Notes: generated by a model from the letters alone, not told the origin. Shown: positions 17,457 through 26,695, counted from the stretch's first letter. The stretch is 64,000 nucleotides of DNA from NCEH01 sp043195135 (GCF_043195135.1 NZ_JBAFWP010000005.1), one strand, 5' to 3'. Translations and numbers: made by a program.

Positions 17457-18983
17457 ATGTCCATGAATCTCCATGATTTTCTCTTTCCCGCCTCGCGCCC
17501 CGGCACGGCGACCGCGCTGACCATCGGCGAAAGCGATGTGTGGACCCGCGCGCGCCTCGCGGATTTAGCCGGCCGCATCGCGGGGGTGCTGCGCGCGGCC
17601 GGCGTTGCCCCCGGCGACCGCGTGGCCGCGCAGGTGGAGAAAAGCGGCACGGCGGTAGCGCTTTATCTCGCGTGCCTGAAGGCAGGGGCGGTCTATCTGC
17701 CGCTCAACACGGCCTATACGCCGCCCGAGATGGCGGCCTTCCTCGGCGATGCCGAGCCGGCGGCCTTCGTCGGCCAGCCCGAGGCCATGGCCGCGCTCGC
17801 GCCCCATCTGCCGGAAGGCTGCGCGCGCTTCACGCTGGATGCGGCGGGCGGCGGCAGCCTGAGCGATGCGGCGGACGCGCAGTTTCCCCTGGTGGAAAGC
17901 GTGCCGCGCGGACGCGACGATCTCGCCGCCATCCTCTACACCTCCGGCACCACGGGGCGCGCGAAGGGCGCCATGATCACCCACGGCAACCTCATCCATG
18001 CCGCCGAGGCGCTCAATGCCCTATGGGGCATTACGGATGACGACGTGCTGCTGCATGCGCTGCCGGTGTTCCACGCCCACGGCCTGTTCATCGCCATCAA
18101 TTGCGCGCTCGCCGCCGGCGCGCCCATGTGGTTCCTGCCGAAATTCGCGGTCGACCCGGTGATCGATCTGCTGCCCCGCTCCACCCTCTTCATGGGCGTG
18201 CCGACGCTCTACACGCGCCTGCTGGGCGACCCCCGCCTGACCCGCGACCTGTGCGCCCGCATGCGCCTGTTCACCAGCGGCTCGGCGCCGCTGTCCGGGG
18301 CCACCTTCGATGCCTTCCGCGACCGCACGGGCCATGCGATCCTGGAACGTTACGGCACCACCGAGACGGCGATCATCGCTTCCAACCCGCGGGTCGGCGG
18401 CCGCATCCAGGGCACGGTGGGCTATGCCGTGCCGGGCGTGGACGTGCGCATCTTCGGCGAGGCGGGAGAAGAGAGGCCGCGCGGCGACGTGGGCGAAGTG
18501 GTGCTGCGCGGGCCCAATGTGTTCGCCGGCTATTGGCGCATGCCCGAACAGAGCCGGGAGGCGTTTACCCCCGACGGCTTCTTCCGCACCGGCGATCTCG
18601 CCCGCATGGACGAGGACGGCCGCATCACCATCGTCGGGCGGGCGAAGGACCTGATCATCTCGGGCGGCTATAATGTCTATCCGCGCGAGGTGGAGGCCGC
18701 CCTCGCCCGGCTCGACGGGGTGGAAGATTGCGCGGTCATCGGCGTGCCCCACCCCGATTTCGGCGAGGGCGTGATCGCGGTCGTGGAGCGCGCGCCCGGC
18801 GGCCCGGCGCCGGACCCGGCGGCGCTGCTTTCCGGCCTCTCGGGCCAGCTCGCGCGCTACAAACTCCCCAAGCACGTGATCGTACAGGACGCGCTGCCGC
18901 GCAACGCCATGGGCAAGGTGCAGAAGACCGAGCTGCGCCGGATCCATGCCGGGATCTTCCAGGACGGCAGCGACTCAGGCTGA
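17457..18983 (+). CDS. Malonyl-CoA synthetase-like acyl-CoA ligase (MatB-like)
   Basis: AMP-forming ligase of 508 residues. The P-loop YTSGTTGRAKG starts at residue 161; also YGTTETA, the hinge GRAKDLIISGGYNVYPREVE, and the catalytic C-terminal Lys in MGKVQK (about residue 487). QVEKSGTAVALYLACLKAGAVYLPLNTAYT strongly recalls rhizobial MatB, which activates malonate or methylmalonate. The start is ATG 17457 or 17463. Last gene of the operon. With mmsB it suggests turnover of a branched or C3 dicarboxylate (inference). Confidence 0.82.
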   Translation: MSMNLHDFLFPASRPGTATALTIGESDVWTRARLADLAGRIAGVLRAAGVAPGDRVAAQVEKSGTAVALYLACLKAGAVYLPLNTAYTPPEMAAFLGDAEPAAFVGQPEAMAALAPHLPEGCARFTLDAAGGGSLSDAADAQFPLVESVPRGRDDLAAILYTSGTTGRAKGAMITHGNLIHAAEALNALWGITDDDVLLHALPVFHAHGLFIAINCALAAGAPMWFLPKFAVDPVIDLLPRSTLFMGVPTLYTRLLGDPRLTRDLCARMRLFTSGSAPLSGATFDAFRDRTGHAILERYGTTETAIIASNPRVGGRIQGTVGYAVPGVDVRIFGEAGEERPRGDVGEVVLRGPNVFAGYWRMPEQSREAFTPDGFFRTGDLARMDEDGRITIVGRAKDLIISGGYNVYPREVEAALARLDGVEDCAVIGVPHPDFGEGVIAVVERAPGGPAPDPAALLSGLSGQLARYKLPKHVIVQDALPRNAMGKVQKTELRRIHAGIFQDGSDSG

Positions 18984-19110
18984 TCTTGTGCCGACGGCTT
19001 GGGTCCTTTGCCGAGGCCGAGAGGCATTCAACGCTGAGCGAGACACGGTCTTTATTGTCATCTCGGCTTCCCTGCGTAAGACGACTCCATCCAAGCGGTG
19101 CCGCTTTCAT

Positions 19111-19227
19111 CCTCCCCCCTTGCGGGGGAGGGCTGGGAGGGGGGTATCTCTCCGTTTATCCCGGCAAGGGTGGTCCCCCGCAGCGCCATACCCCCCACCC
19201 CACTCCTCCCCCACAATGGGGGAGGGA
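19111..19227. repeat. CCTCCCCC/GGGGGAGG intergenic palindromes
   Basis: Two palindromes in the 281-bp convergent gap: CCTCCCCC-CTTGC-GGGGGAGG near 19111-19131 and CTCCCCC-ACAAT-GGGGGAG near 19206-19224, joined by a C/G-rich spacer. This paired layout is characteristic of dispersed alphaproteobacterial intergenic elements and could act as a bidirectional transcript end. I see no gene in the gap. Confidence 0.65.
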
Positions 19228-19264
19228 GAACGGCAACCCGTTCATCTTCAAATGTCGCTCGGTC

Positions 19265-20758
19265 CTATCCCTCGCTGGCGTAGCGGCGGATGAGGTGGGC
19301 CTTGAACACCGAGGCATCCAGCGGCCGGCCGGTGGCGCGGGTCAGCAGTTCGTCGGTCTCATACAGCGAGCCCTGGCTGTGGATGTTCGTCCGCAGCCAC
19401 GCCACCAGGGGGGCGAAATCGCCGGCGGCGATGCCCGGCAGAATGTTCCCATCGGCCTTGCAGGCGGCGTCGAACACCTGCGCCGCCGTCATGGCGCCGA
19501 GCGTATAGGTGGGGAAATAGCCCCAGCCGCCGCTCGGCCAATGGATGTCCTGCAGGCAGCCCAGGCGATCGTCCGGGGGGGTCACGCCAAGCAGCTCCTG
19601 CATGCCCGCGTTCCAGGCCGCGGGCAGTTCGGACAAGGGCATGGTGTCGGCGATCAGCGCCTTTTCCAGGCGATAGCGCAGGATCACATGGGCGGGATAG
19701 GTGACCTCGTCCGCATCGACGCGGATGAAGCCCCGCTCCACGCGGGTATAGCGCCGCCACAGGGCATCCGCCTCCCAGGCCGGCCCGCTGCCGCCGAACG
19801 CCGCGCGCAGGATGGGCGCGGCATAGCCGATGAATTCGCGCGAGCGGCAGGCCTGCATCTCCATCAGCAGCGACTGGCTCTCGTGCACGCTCATGCCGCG
19901 CGCCATGGATACCGGCTGGGAGAGATAGGCCTGCGGGCGGCCCTGCTCATAGAGCGCATGGCCGGTCTCGTGCATCACGCCCATGAGGGCGCTGGCGAAA
20001 TCGGCCTCGTTGTAGCGGGTGGTGATGCGCACGTCATTGTCGGCGCCGCCGCAGAAGGGATGGGTGGAGACATCGAGCCGGCCGCGCTCGAAATCGAACC
20101 CGACCACCGCCATCATCTTGAGGCCCAGCGCGCGCTGGGCCTCCACCGGGAACGGGCCTTCAAGCGCCCGCTCGGCAGGGCGGCGCGCCTGGATGGCCAG
20201 CACGTCGTCGGTGAAGGCGGGCAGGAAATCGGCCAGATCGTCGAACAGCGTGTCGATGCGGGCGGAATGGCCGCCGGGCTCGTAATCGTTCAGCAGCGCG
20301 TCATAGGCGGAAAGGCCGAGCCTCTCGCCCTTGGCGCGGCCGATCTCGCGCTGGAGCTTCAGCACCTCGGAGAGATAGGGCAGGAGCGCCGTGAAATCGG
20401 CGTCTGCGCGGGCTTGGCGCCACGCCATCTCGCAGGCCGAGACCGCCTTGCTGGAGGCTTCCACCAGGTCCGGCGGCAGCGCCGTTTCGACGGTCCAGAT
20501 GCGGCGGATCTCGCGCAGATTGGCCCGCTCCCAGGCGCCGAGGGCGTTGTCCGCATCGGCGGCATCCAGCCACTCGCCGATGCGCGCGTCGGTCACCATG
20601 CCGTGGCGCAGCACCTGGAGCAGCGCCATGCTCTCGGACCGCGTGGCGGACGCGCCCTTCGGCATCATGGCCGAGGTGTCCCATTGCAGAATGCCGACGG
20701 CGTTGGACAGGGCGCTGATTCGGTCGAAATGGGCGGAGAGATCGGAATAAGCGGTCAT
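19265..20758 (-). CDS. Metallocarboxypeptidase, M32 (Taq) family
   Basis: Cytoplasmic zinc carboxypeptidase of 497 residues removing C-terminal amino acids. The zinc motif HETGH is at residues 263-267 (GVMHETGHALYEQGRP), with the downstream HESQS motif and the conserved DEVTYPAHVILRY segment. The length is exactly typical. The start at 20758 follows GAGGACTG. It is monocistronic, converging with the CoA ligase and diverging from the flavin reductase; a general peptide-turnover role is likely. Confidence 0.92.
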   Translation of the reverse strand: MTAYSDLSAHFDRISALSNAVGILQWDTSAMMPKGASATRSESMALLQVLRHGMVTDARIGEWLDAADADNALGAWERANLREIRRIWTVETALPPDLVEASSKAVSACEMAWRQARADADFTALLPYLSEVLKLQREIGRAKGERLGLSAYDALLNDYEPGGHSARIDTLFDDLADFLPAFTDDVLAIQARRPAERALEGPFPVEAQRALGLKMMAVVGFDFERGRLDVSTHPFCGGADNDVRITTRYNEADFASALMGVMHETGHALYEQGRPQAYLSQPVSMARGMSVHESQSLLMEMQACRSREFIGYAAPILRAAFGGSGPAWEADALWRRYTRVERGFIRVDADEVTYPAHVILRYRLEKALIADTMPLSELPAAWNAGMQELLGVTPPDDRLGCLQDIHWPSGGWGYFPTYTLGAMTAAQVFDAACKADGNILPGIAAGDFAPLVAWLRTNIHSQGSLYETDELLTRATGRPLDASVFKAHLIRRYASEG

Positions 20759-20928
20759 CAGACAGTCCTCGGCCGCGCCGTTCCGCGCGTCGCATCCTGA
20801 TAGCTCACTTTTGCGCCAATCTCGACCGGCGCCGTGCCGCGCCCGGCCGGCGTGCTCACATGGAGCCCCGCAGCCTTGCGGCGCGGCGGGGGCGACGCCA
20901 TCTGAACGAAACCGAACCGAGCCTCGCC

Positions 20929-21462
20929 ATGAATGCCCATTCCCACGCCCAGCCCGCCCCCGCCCCGGAAGAATCCGCGCGCCTCGCGCTCACCTATCGC
21001 GCGGGCATGCGCAAGCTGGCGGGCGCCGCGAGCATCCTCACCGTCGGCGAGGGGGAGAGCCGGAACGGCCTCACGACCACGTCCGTCTCCTCGCTCAGCG
21101 TGGAGCCGCCGACGCTGGTCGTATGTGTCAACAAGGCCGCCTCGGCGCGGGCCGAGCTGACGCGGCGGGGCTGCTTCGCCATCAACGTGCTGCGCCCGCA
21201 CCACCGCTTTCTCGCCGAGCAATTCGCCGGCAAGGACGGCATGAAGGGGGCCGCGCGCTATGCGGGCGCGCGCTGGACCCGGCTCGAGACCGGGGCGCCG
21301 GTGCTGGAGGATGCCCTCGCCGCGTTCGATTGCGAGCTGGAAGAGGCGATCGAACGCCATTCCCATGTGATCCTGCTCGGCCGCGTGGTGCGCGCGCGCA
21401 TCGCGGAGACCGGCGCGCCGCTGGCCTATTGGGACGGCGACTATCGCACCCTCGCCGTGTGA
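20929..21462 (+). CDS. Flavin reductase-like FMN-binding protein
   Basis: 177-residue split-barrel flavin reductase domain, the kind that supplies reduced FMN to monooxygenases. FMN-contact segments are TTTSVSSLSVEPPTLVVCVN and CFAINVL, with HVILLGRV and PLAYWDGDYR at the end. The ATG at 20929 lacks a strong ribosome site; starts further upstream are possible. No partner monooxygenase is adjacent. Precedes the cold-shock gene on the same strand but is separated by its promoter. Confidence 0.82.
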   Translation: MNAHSHAQPAPAPEESARLALTYRAGMRKLAGAASILTVGEGESRNGLTTTSVSSLSVEPPTLVVCVNKAASARAELTRRGCFAINVLRPHHRFLAEQFAGKDGMKGAARYAGARWTRLETGAPVLEDALAAFDCELEEAIERHSHVILLGRVVRARIAETGAPLAYWDGDYRTLAV

Positions 21463-21499
21463 GCGCCGGGCGCTCGCCAGATTGATTTTTTCATTGCCC

Positions 21500-21527
21500 T
21501 TGTGTTTTCCCGGCAAGGGTCTATATT
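21500..21527 (+). promoter_or_regulatory. Probable cold-shock gene promoter with long 5' leader
   Basis: TTGTGT (21500-21505) and TATATT (21522-21527) are separated by 16 bp, giving a housekeeping-type promoter. Transcription from about 21533 would leave a leader of roughly 140 nt before the cold-shock ATG, as is usual for cspA-type genes whose leader folding is temperature dependent. Confidence 0.5.
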
Positions 21528-21676
21528 CAGCTTGTCGATAGACAGCCAGATGACTTGGCTTTGCGCCGATTAAATTCCGCGCCGAACTAAAACTCTTCTT
21601 GCCTGAAAATGCGATTTCGACAGCACGCGACCTTTGGCGCGGGCCAGCAACACTATGTTTATGAAGAGGGATTCCC

Positions 21677-21889
21677 ATGTCTACGGGAACCGTGAAGTGG
21701 TTTAACGCTCAAAAGGGCTTCGGATTCATCGCGCCTGACGATGGCGGCAGCGATGCCTTCGTGCATATCAGCGCCGTCGAGCGCTCGGGTCTCGGCGACC
21801 TTCAGGAAGGCCAGAAGGTCGGCTTCGAGCTCGTCCCCGACCGCAAGAGCGGCAAGATGTCCGCCGACAAGCTCACGATTCTGGACTGA
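21677..21889 (+). CDS. Cold-shock domain protein (CspA family)
   Basis: 70-residue single OB-fold nucleic-acid chaperone. The RNA-binding motifs are KGFGFI and DAFVHI, after the standard opening GTVKWFN. GAGGGATTCCC precedes the ATG. A strong intrinsic terminator lies about 130 bp downstream. The family melts mRNA structure and is often induced by cold or growth resumption. Confidence 0.95.
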   Translation: MSTGTVKWFNAQKGFGFIAPDDGGSDAFVHISAVERSGLGDLQEGQKVGFELVPDRKSGKMSADKLTILD

Positions 21890-22025
21890 TTGCAGCGTGG
21901 CCCGGCGCGGTTCTGCCCGCCGGCCGACGTTTCGCGGATGAGAAGACACCGACCACGGATGTACTGGCGGCTCTTCGTTTCCCCCGCGACCGCATGATGC
22001 CTGAACAGGCGCTTCGCGCCTGAGG

Positions 22026-22061
22026 GCCCCGCACCTTTCCCAAGGTCGCGGGGCTTTTTTT
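22026..22061 (+). terminator. Intrinsic terminator after cold-shock gene
   Basis: GCCCCGCACCTT pairs with AAGGTCGCGGGGC (one bulge) around a short loop, followed by seven T residues at 22055-22061. It ends the cold-shock transcript. The small gene at 22099 starts just beyond it, within read-through range. Confidence 0.85.
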
Positions 22062-22098
22062 CGCTCCGACAGACGTTTTGAAAACGCAGGAGAGCCCC

Positions 22099-22236
22099 AT
22101 GGCCAAATCCCAGAAACGCAGCAGCCGGGAAGTCCGCAAGCCCAAGGCCGTGAAGCTCGCCGCCCCGGCCGCGACCGGCAGCCTGATGACGAAGGGCCTG
22201 CTCACCCCCGTCACCATGCCGAAGAAGAAGGGCTGA
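22099..22236 (+). CDS. Small basic protein of unknown function (45 residues)
   Basis: Encodes a 45-residue Lys/Arg-rich protein beginning MAKSQKRSSREVRKPKA and ending MPKKKG. The ribosome site GCAGGAGAGCCCC is excellent and base use is coding-like. The basic ends suggest nucleic-acid or ribosome contact. Similar short MAK-basic proteins occur in Hyphomicrobiales, but I do not know a function. It follows the cold-shock terminator by 37 bp, so expression may depend on read-through or a promoter hidden in that gap. Confidence 0.7.
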   Translation: MAKSQKRSSREVRKPKAVKLAAPAATGSLMTKGLLTPVTMPKKKG

Positions 22237-22273
22237 CGCTCGGGCGCGCCGATCCCCGGCCGCGCGGGCGATC

Positions 22274-22801
22274 TCACGCCGCCGGCGTCACCTCGAACAG
22301 GCAGAAGTCGTGCCCCTCGGCGGCGCATTGCACCTCGCGCGCGGCGAGCGTGCGGGGCGCACCTTGCTGGGCGCACACGAATTCCAGCGCCCCCGCGAGC
22401 CAGGGCGCGAACATGTAGCAGAGCTTGCGCCCGGCCCCGCGCGTCGCCTCCGTGATGAAGGACGAATGGTCGAGCCGGATGGTCGCCGTGCCCGCCGCGG
22501 GATCGATGGCAAGGATGGAGAACAGCCCCCATCCGCGCTGCGACAGGCGCTTCATGTAATGGGCGAACACGTCCACCCCTTCCAGGCCATAGACCTTGCT
22601 CTGCGTCTCGCACCACACATAGGCCGAGGTGTGCCCCGCCGGCGCCAGCGCCGCGTCGAACGCCTCCGCCCCCAGCGCCGCTTCGATGGCGAAGTGGTTG
22701 TTGTTGTAGAAGTGCTGGGGCACCAGGATCATGGGCATCTGGTCCACGAACCAGCGCCCGGTTTGCGGGTCCACGTCGATTTCGACTTCCGGCTTGGCCA
22801 T
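22274..22801 (-). CDS. V4R-domain protein (DUF5943-like)
   Basis: 175-residue protein. The second half carries a 4-vinyl-reductase/V4R small-molecule-binding fold: SSFITEATRGAGRKLCYMF, then AGALEFV, and EVQCAAEGHDFCLFEV with the two characteristic cysteines. In Pseudomonas a protein of this type and a dipeptidase (PA5397 and PA5396 by memory) precede dgcA-dgcB, matching the neighbour here. Function is unknown; a ligand-binding or metallo-chaperone role in methylated-glycine catabolism is plausible. Last gene of the seven-gene operon starting at 28508. Confidence 0.75.
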   Translation of the reverse strand: MAKPEVEIDVDPQTGRWFVDQMPMILVPQHFYNNNHFAIEAALGAEAFDAALAPAGHTSAYVWCETQSKVYGLEGVDVFAHYMKRLSQRGWGLFSILAIDPAAGTATIRLDHSSFITEATRGAGRKLCYMFAPWLAGALEFVCAQQGAPRTLAAREVQCAAEGHDFCLFEVTPAA

Positions 22802-22857
22802 ATCGCGTCTCTTGTCTCGTCTCGTTCAGCGCGCGGCGGGAGGACGGCGTGCGAGGC

Positions 22858-23832
22858 TTAACTGCCCCACACGTCCTTCAGCAATTGCAGCCAGTTGCCG
22901 CCCATCACCTTCTCGATGCGCGCCGTGCTCCAGCCGCGCTGCTCCATGGCGGCGGTGAGATTGGGGAAATCGCCGATCTCGCGGAAGCCTTCCGGATTGA
23001 TCACCGCGCCGAAGTCCGTGAGCTTGCGGCCGAACCCCTTGTCGTGGGTGATCCAGTCGAAGAACGGCTGGCCGTAGCCCTGGGTGAAATCGGTCCCGAC
23101 GCCGACGATATCCTCGCCCGCGATGTTGATGATGTATTCCATCGCCTCGACATAATCGCCCACCTTCGCCTCCGGCCCCTTCTTCAGGAAGGGCGGGAAC
23201 ATGGTGACGCCGATGAAGCCGCCCTTGTCGGCGATGAAGCGCAATTGTTCGTCGCTCTTGTTGCGCTTGTGCGCCTTGAGGCCCGACGGCAGGCAATGGG
23301 AATAGGCGACGCGCTGCTTGGACGCGAGGATCACGTCTTCCGAGGTCTTCGGGCCCACATGGGAGAGATCACACAGGATGCCCAGCCGGTTCATCTCCGC
23401 CACCACGTCGTGGCCGAAGTCGGAGAGGCCGCTGTCGGTGCCCTCATAGCAGCCGGAACCGACCCAGTTCTGCGTGTTGTAGGTCATCTGGATGATGCGG
23501 ATCCCCAACTCGTGGAACAGCTCAAGATATTCGATATGGTCCTCGATGCCGGAGGTGTTCTGCCAGCCGAGAATGATGCCGGTCTTGTTCTCCGCCTTGG
23601 CCCGCAGGATATCGTCCGTGGTGTAGACCTGGGTGATGATGTCGGCGTTCGCGCGAAAATTCTCCTTCCATTTCGCGATGTTGCGCATGGTCTCGGTGAA
23701 ATTCTCCCACACGCAGCAGGTGCAATTGGCGGCGGTGAGCCCGCCCTTGCGCATGTCCTCGAACACCGGCCGGCTGAAATCGGAAATGATGAGCCCGTCG
23801 ATGACGACGAGCGAGTCGTGAAGCTGGGACAA
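22858..23832 (-). CDS. Membrane-dipeptidase family (M19) amidohydrolase
   Basis: 324-residue member of the renal-dipeptidase family, a binuclear zinc hydrolase. DLSHVGPKTSEDVI, YSHCLPSGLKAHKRN and VGVGTDFTQG are the family metal and substrate regions. The N-terminal VVIDGLIISDFSRPVFEDM replaces the usual DGHND, so one metal-ligand motif is altered, as in the Pseudomonas homologue next to dgcA. No signal peptide is seen, so it is probably cytoplasmic. It may hydrolyse an N-acyl or dipeptide form of sarcosine or dimethylglycine (inference). Confidence 0.85.
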   Translation of the reverse strand: MSQLHDSLVVIDGLIISDFSRPVFEDMRKGGLTAANCTCCVWENFTETMRNIAKWKENFRANADIITQVYTTDDILRAKAENKTGIILGWQNTSGIEDHIEYLELFHELGIRIIQMTYNTQNWVGSGCYEGTDSGLSDFGHDVVAEMNRLGILCDLSHVGPKTSEDVILASKQRVAYSHCLPSGLKAHKRNKSDEQLRFIADKGGFIGVTMFPPFLKKGPEAKVGDYVEAMEYIINIAGEDIVGVGTDFTQGYGQPFFDWITHDKGFGRKLTDFGAVINPEGFREIGDFPNLTAAMEQRGWSTARIEKVMGGNWLQLLKDVWGS

Positions 23833-23880
23833 GATGCTGTTCCTCGTGAACGAAGGCTGGAAAATCGAGACGCGGCGCGC

Positions 23881-24942
23881 CTAGAGCGGCACCAGGACGC
23901 CCGCCTCGGGACGCCAGGACATCTGCACCGTCTCCCCGGCCGCGAGCGGCGCCGGGCCGCCCACGGCGGGCGAGGGACGGCGGGCGATCACCGTGAGGCC
24001 GCTCGCGGTCTTCAGCCGGTAGTCGATGACGAGGCCGCGATAGGTGGCAAGGTCGATCTGCGCGAACAGGGCGTTGCGGGCGAGCGGGTCGCCGGCATTG
24101 AGGCTCACGCTCTCCGGCCGCACCGCAATGGCGAAATCACCCACGGCCGGGCTCGCGGCGGGCACCGCCACCACCTCGCCGCTGGCGAGGCGGAACCGGT
24201 CCGCGCCTTCGCTCCGGCCCTGGAGCAGATTGGTGACGCCCATGAATTCGGCGACGAACTGGGATCGCGGATGGGCGAACACCTCGTCCGGCGTGCCCTC
24301 CTGCTCGATGCGCCCCGCGCGCATCACCACCACCCGGTCGGCCACGGAAAGCGCCTCGTCCTGGTCATGGGTGACGAAAATGGTGGTGATGCCCAGCGAA
24401 TGCTGGATCTCGCGGATTTCCAGCTTCATGTCGTTGCGCAATTGCGCGTCGAGATTGGAGAGCGGCTCGTCCAGCAGCAACACGTCCGGCTCGATCACCA
24501 AAGCGCGGGCCAGCGCCACGCGCTGCTGCTGGCCGCCGGACAATTGCTTGGGCAGGCGCTCGGCGAGGTGCCCGAGGCGCACCCGGTCCAGCGCCACCTT
24601 CACCTTGCTCGCGATATCGGCCTTGGGCAGCTTGCGCATCTCCAGCCCGAAAGCGACGTTCTGCGCCACGCTCATGTGCGGAAACAGGGCGTAGTTCTGG
24701 AACCCGAAGCCCATGTTGCGCTTGGCCGGCGGCAGGCGGGTGAGATCGCGCCCGCCCACCGTGATGCGCCCTTCGCTCACCGGCACGAAGCCCGCGATCA
24801 TGCGCAGGATCGTCGTCTTGCCGCAGCCCGAGGGGCCGAGCAGCGCCACCAGCTCGCCTTGGCGGATGTTCAGCGAGACATTGTCCACCGCAAGCATGGT
24901 CTCGTAGCGCTTGACGATGGACTGAAGGACGACGTCGGACAT
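23881..24942 (-). CDS. ABC transporter ATP-binding protein (PotA/FbpC type)
   Basis: 353-residue ATPase: Walker A GPSGCGKTT, signature LSGGQQQR, Walker B VLLLDEPLSNLD, switch His in FVTHDQDEA, followed by a C-terminal TOBE-type regulatory domain from about residue 240. The subgroup serves polyamine, iron, phosphonate or opine importers. Belongs with the two permeases and the Tat-exported binding protein upstream; the ligand is probably a methylated amine or guanidino derivative judging from the operon. Confidence 0.92.
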   Translation of the reverse strand: MSDVVLQSIVKRYETMLAVDNVSLNIRQGELVALLGPSGCGKTTILRMIAGFVPVSEGRITVGGRDLTRLPPAKRNMGFGFQNYALFPHMSVAQNVAFGLEMRKLPKADIASKVKVALDRVRLGHLAERLPKQLSGGQQQRVALARALVIEPDVLLLDEPLSNLDAQLRNDMKLEIREIQHSLGITTIFVTHDQDEALSVADRVVVMRAGRIEQEGTPDEVFAHPRSQFVAEFMGVTNLLQGRSEGADRFRLASGEVVAVPAASPAVGDFAIAVRPESVSLNAGDPLARNALFAQIDLATYRGLVIDYRLKTASGLTVIARRPSPAVGGPAPLAAGETVQMSWRPEAGVLVPL

Positions 24943-24969
24943 GGCTCACCCGTTTCCCATGGCCGGCCC

Positions 24970-25776
24970 CTAGAAGGCGCGGGCCAAGCGTGCGTAGCGG
25001 TCGCTGACCAGGAGCAGCGCGCCGATGATGAGGATCTGGACCGCGGCGACCGCCGCCACGGTGGAATCGAGATTCCATTCCAGATAGGAGACCAGCGCAA
25101 TCTGCAGCGTCGTGCGGCCCGGCCCGACAAGGAAGATCGACTTCTCCAGATCGATGAAGGAAATCACGAAGGAGAACAGCGCCGCCGCCACCAGCGCCGG
25201 CTTGATCAGTGGCAGCGTCACGCGGAAGAACACGGTCAGCGGCCCCGCGCCGAGGGAGGCCGCCGCCTCCTCGAACGAACGGTTCGTGCCGGCGAGCGAA
25301 GCCGTCACCAGCCGCACCGTCCAGGGCAGGGCGATCAGCCCATGGGCCACCAGCAGCCCCGGCAGCGTGCCCGCCACTTCCACGTCGAACAGGACTTCCA
25401 GCTCGATGAAGGCCATGAACAGCGCCGCGCCGCCGACGATGCCCGGCACGATCATGGGCGCCAGCAGCAGGGTCTGGATCGCATCGCGTCCGGGAAAGCG
25501 GTAGCGCACCAGGGCCAGGCTTGCCGGCACGCCGAGCGCGAGCGAGATGACGACGGCGCACAGCGCGGTTTCCACGCTGGTGAGGAAGCCGTCGCGGAAG
25601 GCATCCTGCTCCCAGGCGCGGGCATACCAGGAGAGCGTGTAGCCGGTGGGCGGAAAGGAGAGGATCTTGTTGGCGAAGAAGCTCACCCAAACGATGGCGC
25701 CCAGCGGCAGCACCACGAAGGCGAGCACCAGCGCGGAGAGCGCGGCATAGATGCGGTTGACGGCGATCTGTCCCAT
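24970..25776 (-). CDS. ABC transporter permease (PotC type)
   Basis: 268-residue inner-membrane permease with about six hydrophobic segments and the EAA loop AAASLGAGPLTVFFRVTLP. The start at 25776 follows GGAGCGAATGAG. It begins one base after the stop of the preceding permease gene. Pairs with that protein to form the channel of the importer. Confidence 0.9.
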   Translation of the reverse strand: MGQIAVNRIYAALSALVLAFVVLPLGAIVWVSFFANKILSFPPTGYTLSWYARAWEQDAFRDGFLTSVETALCAVVISLALGVPASLALVRYRFPGRDAIQTLLLAPMIVPGIVGGAALFMAFIELEVLFDVEVAGTLPGLLVAHGLIALPWTVRLVTASLAGTNRSFEEAAASLGAGPLTVFFRVTLPLIKPALVAAALFSFVISFIDLEKSIFLVGPGRTTLQIALVSYLEWNLDSTVAAVAAVQILIIGALLLVSDRYARLARAF

Positions 25777-25777
25777 C

Positions 25778-26695
25778 TCATTCGCTCCAGCGGCGATAAT
25801 GCCGCTGCACCAGAAGGTTGGCCGTGGTGGTGAGCACCAGCGTCACGGCCATGAGCACGAACGCCAGCGCCGCACCGAACGGCCAGTTCATGGCTTTCGC
25901 CACCTGCTGGTAGACGGTCGGCGCCATCATGTGGAAGCTCGGGCCGCCGATCAGCACCGGCGTCGCATAGGCGTTCATGGAGAGCGTGAAGCACAGCATG
26001 GTGCCCGCCAGCAGCCCCGGCAGGGCGAGCGGCAGGACCACCCGCTTGAGGATCGTCAGATGCCCCGCCCCGAGGCTCGCGGCGGCGGATTCCAGGTTTT
26101 CGTCGATGCCTTCCAGCACGCTCTGCAAGGTCACGATCATGAACGGCAGCATCACCGAGACCAGGCCGATGATGACGGCGAGCGGGGTATACATCAGCTT
26201 CACCGGGGATAGGCCGAGGCCGCCGATCACCGCGTTGAACAGGCCCTTGTCGCCGAGGATCACCATCCACGCCGCCGTGCGCACCGCATTGCCCATGAGC
26301 AGGGGCAGGATGATCAGCAGCAGAAGCCGCCCCTTCCACTTCGCGCTCGCCTGCCGCACCAGGAAATAGGCGACGGGAAAGCCCGCGAGCAGGCACAGGA
26401 TCGTGGAGACGGCGGAGACCCACACGGTCGTGAAGAGCACGTCCTGATAGAAGCTGTCGGCGAAGAATTTCTGGTAGTTCGCCAGCGTCAGCGCCTCCAC
26501 CATCATCTGCCCCGGCACGAAGCGGTTCAGGCTGTAGCGGAACATGAGGGCGAGCGGGCCGATCAGCGCCAGCAGGACGAACAATGTCGCAGGCGCCGCC
26601 AGCCCAAAGGCGGGCGAGCGGCGCCTGACCTCCCGCGCGCGCGGCGCGGGAAGGGGCACGGTCGCGGTGGAGGATGTCATCGCCGCCTCGGTCAT
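25778..26695 (-). CDS. ABC transporter permease (PotB type)
   Basis: 305-residue permease with an N-terminal cytoplasmic tail, a first membrane segment AAPATLFVLLALIGPLAL, and the EAA loop AAASLGAGHLTILKRVVLP. The start at 26695 is chosen because ATGA overlaps the stop of the binding-protein gene; a longer version would run far back into that gene. Second channel subunit of the importer. Confidence 0.9.
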   Translation of the reverse strand: MTEAAMTSSTATVPLPAPRAREVRRRSPAFGLAAPATLFVLLALIGPLALMFRYSLNRFVPGQMMVEALTLANYQKFFADSFYQDVLFTTVWVSAVSTILCLLAGFPVAYFLVRQASAKWKGRLLLLIILPLLMGNAVRTAAWMVILGDKGLFNAVIGGLGLSPVKLMYTPLAVIIGLVSVMLPFMIVTLQSVLEGIDENLESAAASLGAGHLTILKRVVLPLALPGLLAGTMLCFTLSMNAYATPVLIGGPSFHMMAPTVYQQVAKAMNWPFGAALAFVLMAVTLVLTTTANLLVQRHYRRWSE

